Source of the DNA: Chloranthus sessilifolius
Lineage: Eukaryota; Streptophyta; Magnoliopsida; Chloranthales; Chloranthaceae
Direction: 5' to 3'
Length of the DNA stretch: 64,000 bases
Assembly: GCA_021018995.1 (NCBI GenBank)
Contig: CM037586.1
Span: 6,298,328-6,362,327, forward strand
Part shown: one piece after another, positions 62,825 to 64,000 of the stretch
Layout: each line of letters starts with the position of its first letter
Position numbering within the stretch: position 1 is the stretch's first letter
The notes under the pieces: model-generated
What the model saw: the letters and a program-made list of their open reading frames with translations, nothing else
What the model was told of the DNA's origin: nothing
Databases searched by the model: none
Position numbers and translations under genes: made by a program

Positions 62825-62958
62825 CACTACAAAAAATAAGATTATTAGTGGCTAAAAACTACCGTTATTAACAAAAAAGCAAATTAGACTATTAGCGGCA
62901 ATATTTTTGTTAATAGTGGCAGTTTTGGCTGCCGCTAATCATCTTATTTTTTATAATA
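62825..62958. mobile_element. CACTA MITE copy 2
   Basis: The left end is CACTACAAAAAATAAGATTATTAG; the right end is decayed (CATCTTATTTTTTATAATA). CCA stands at 62822-62824 and 62959-62961 as a 3-bp target duplication. The interior shares GGCAGTTTTGGCTGCCGCTAAT with copy 1 (55735) but is 28 bp shorter. Confidence 0.85.
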
Positions 62959-62961
62959 CCA

Positions 62962-63745
62962 AAGGGAAAATTTGGGTGCAAACTCTAGACCCAATTCGAT
63001 ATTAGGTCCAGGTCTGTGTCATTTAAATTTGCACCTGATCCGACATAGACCCAAGTCTAGTCGAGGTTAGGTCCCAGCAGAGGTGGAGCCACATAAAGCA
63101 GTGTTGCAAGGCTAAAACTCCATTTACTTCATAAAATGTATAAAGATATGCTTCTTATATAGCCTTCCCCCCAAAATCTATGAAAAATAACTATTAACAT
63201 GTAGCCACCAGCTATGCCCCTGGTTCCGAGTCTCTCATAGTTGAACCGGGCCCAAACCCAACCCACCTTGGCAAGTGTGTGTTAGAGAGGGTAAACATGG
63301 TGGCAGACTTCCTATCTAAACTTTGGAACTAAATCTCATGTCGATGTTAGATCGATGGACTGACTCTTTCCTTAAGGAATTTAGATTTGATAACATATGC
63401 GGAAAGAAGCTCGTCTCAATCTTTAAGACCGTCATTTAAACAGCATAATAGTGTTTAAATGATCTTACACTATCAATGGTTGAAGATGTGGGTCATCCGA
63501 ACTGTTAAAGTGATAGATCATAGGTTGAAGTCCAACCGGCCCAAAAATTTTATTTTAAAGAGATTTAAATCATCGTTTCAACCATTGCTTTTAGTTTTAA
63601 AGGCTGATATTAAAAGTTCATTAATCGGATGATTCACCTCCACTTATTGGGATTTTTGGTTGTGCTTAGGCGTACTCCAAAATTGCCACTTGAGCAATTT
63701 AGAGTGGTCATAAATGTGTGTCACATGACATAATAATAATTCACA
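62962..63745. other. Intergenic DNA, no gene seen
   Basis: Low-complexity and old repeat text. 63437-63475 holds ATAGTGTTTAAATGATCTTACACTAT, an inverted match to the ends of fold-back family F, so a relic of that family may lie here. No coding sequence or RNA gene. Confidence 0.4.
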
Positions 63746-63954
63746 ACCTCAAGGGGTTAGGTGAGCTGGCCAGGTACTTGCTTCTAAAAGCAGGAGACCT
63801 GAGTTCGAATCCCCTGCCCCCCTTAAGGCCACACCCTAGGGATTTATATCCTGTGCTAACCCAACATGTGCTGAATTTAGGGTGCGCATGTGCTCCTGAG
63901 ATTAGGTGGTGCTCTAAGAGGCCCAGATACCCAAATTATCAAAATAATAATAAT
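63746..63954 (+). mobile_element. SINE-A copy 2 (tRNA-derived)
   Basis: Flanked by a 14-bp duplication AATAATAATTCACA (63732-63745 and 63955-63968). It has box A TAGGTGAGCTGG (63758-63769) and box B GTTCGAATC (63803-63811), spaced 33 bases apart as in tRNA-derived Pol III promoters. The body (CACACCCTAGGGATTTATATCC, then AGGTGGTGCTCTAAGAGGCCCAGATACCC) is the reverse complement of copy 1 at 47621. It ends in an A/T-rich tail. Confidence 0.9.
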
Positions 63955-64000
63955 AATAATAATTCACACTTCAATGGTGTAAAATAAAAAGTCTGATTTT

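Noticed and set aside
63718..63987. 89-codon plus-strand frame
   Set aside because: It spans SINE-A copy 2 and its target duplications, so it is non-coding repeat.

Overview
This is nuclear DNA of a flowering plant. It is AT-rich and has long introns, GT-AG splice sites, no bacterial-type operons, and typical plant transposons (Ty3/gypsy and copia LTR elements, zf-RVT LINEs, hAT elements with BED fingers, CACTA and other MITEs, tRNA-derived SINEs). The species cannot be named from the sequence. Only two host genes are supported: the 3' part of a PP2C-family phosphatase gene (+ strand, four exons between 15423 and 47532) and an intronless plastid-type J-domain protein gene (+ strand, 61437-61943). 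Almost everything else is mobile DNA, most of it broken.

Layout. 1-4838: most of a minus-strand hAT element (hAT-1) cut by the window edge, with a ~115-bp tandem repeat near its 5' end. 4839-14423: a plus-strand LINE with a poly(A) tail, split inside its reverse transcriptase by a 5.4-kb hAT element (hAT-2, 6908-12282) with a clear target duplication. 15021-15299: a Mutator-like MITE. 15423-47532: the PP2C exons. The first intron seen (20.6 kb) holds a LINE fragment, a decayed copia element (about 18840-35935), a minus-strand Athila/Tat-like gypsy element (21159-30896) nested in the copia integrase, and a 3.9-kb TGTAACGACCC-ended element (31217-35138) nested in the same copia. The second intron (10.1 kb) is almost filled by a 9.4-kb inverted pair of hAT copies joined tail to tail at a perfect palindrome (centre 40914/40915), with an unrelated LINE tail inserted in the right arm.

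47533-61436 is intergenic: two SINE families, several inverted-repeat MITEs, a 2.3-kb non-autonomous LTR element (53039-55338) whose interior is a minisatellite, and a minus-strand LINE (about 55583-58015) carrying a CACTA MITE. The J-domain gene follows, then a hairpin element, a second CACTA MITE and a second SINE copy.

The two host genes show no functional link. The main biology is the history of nested insertions, the large PP2C introns whose coding exons and splice sites still look intact, and the relationship among four hAT copies that share a 5' leader intron but differ in their subterminal repeat motifs.
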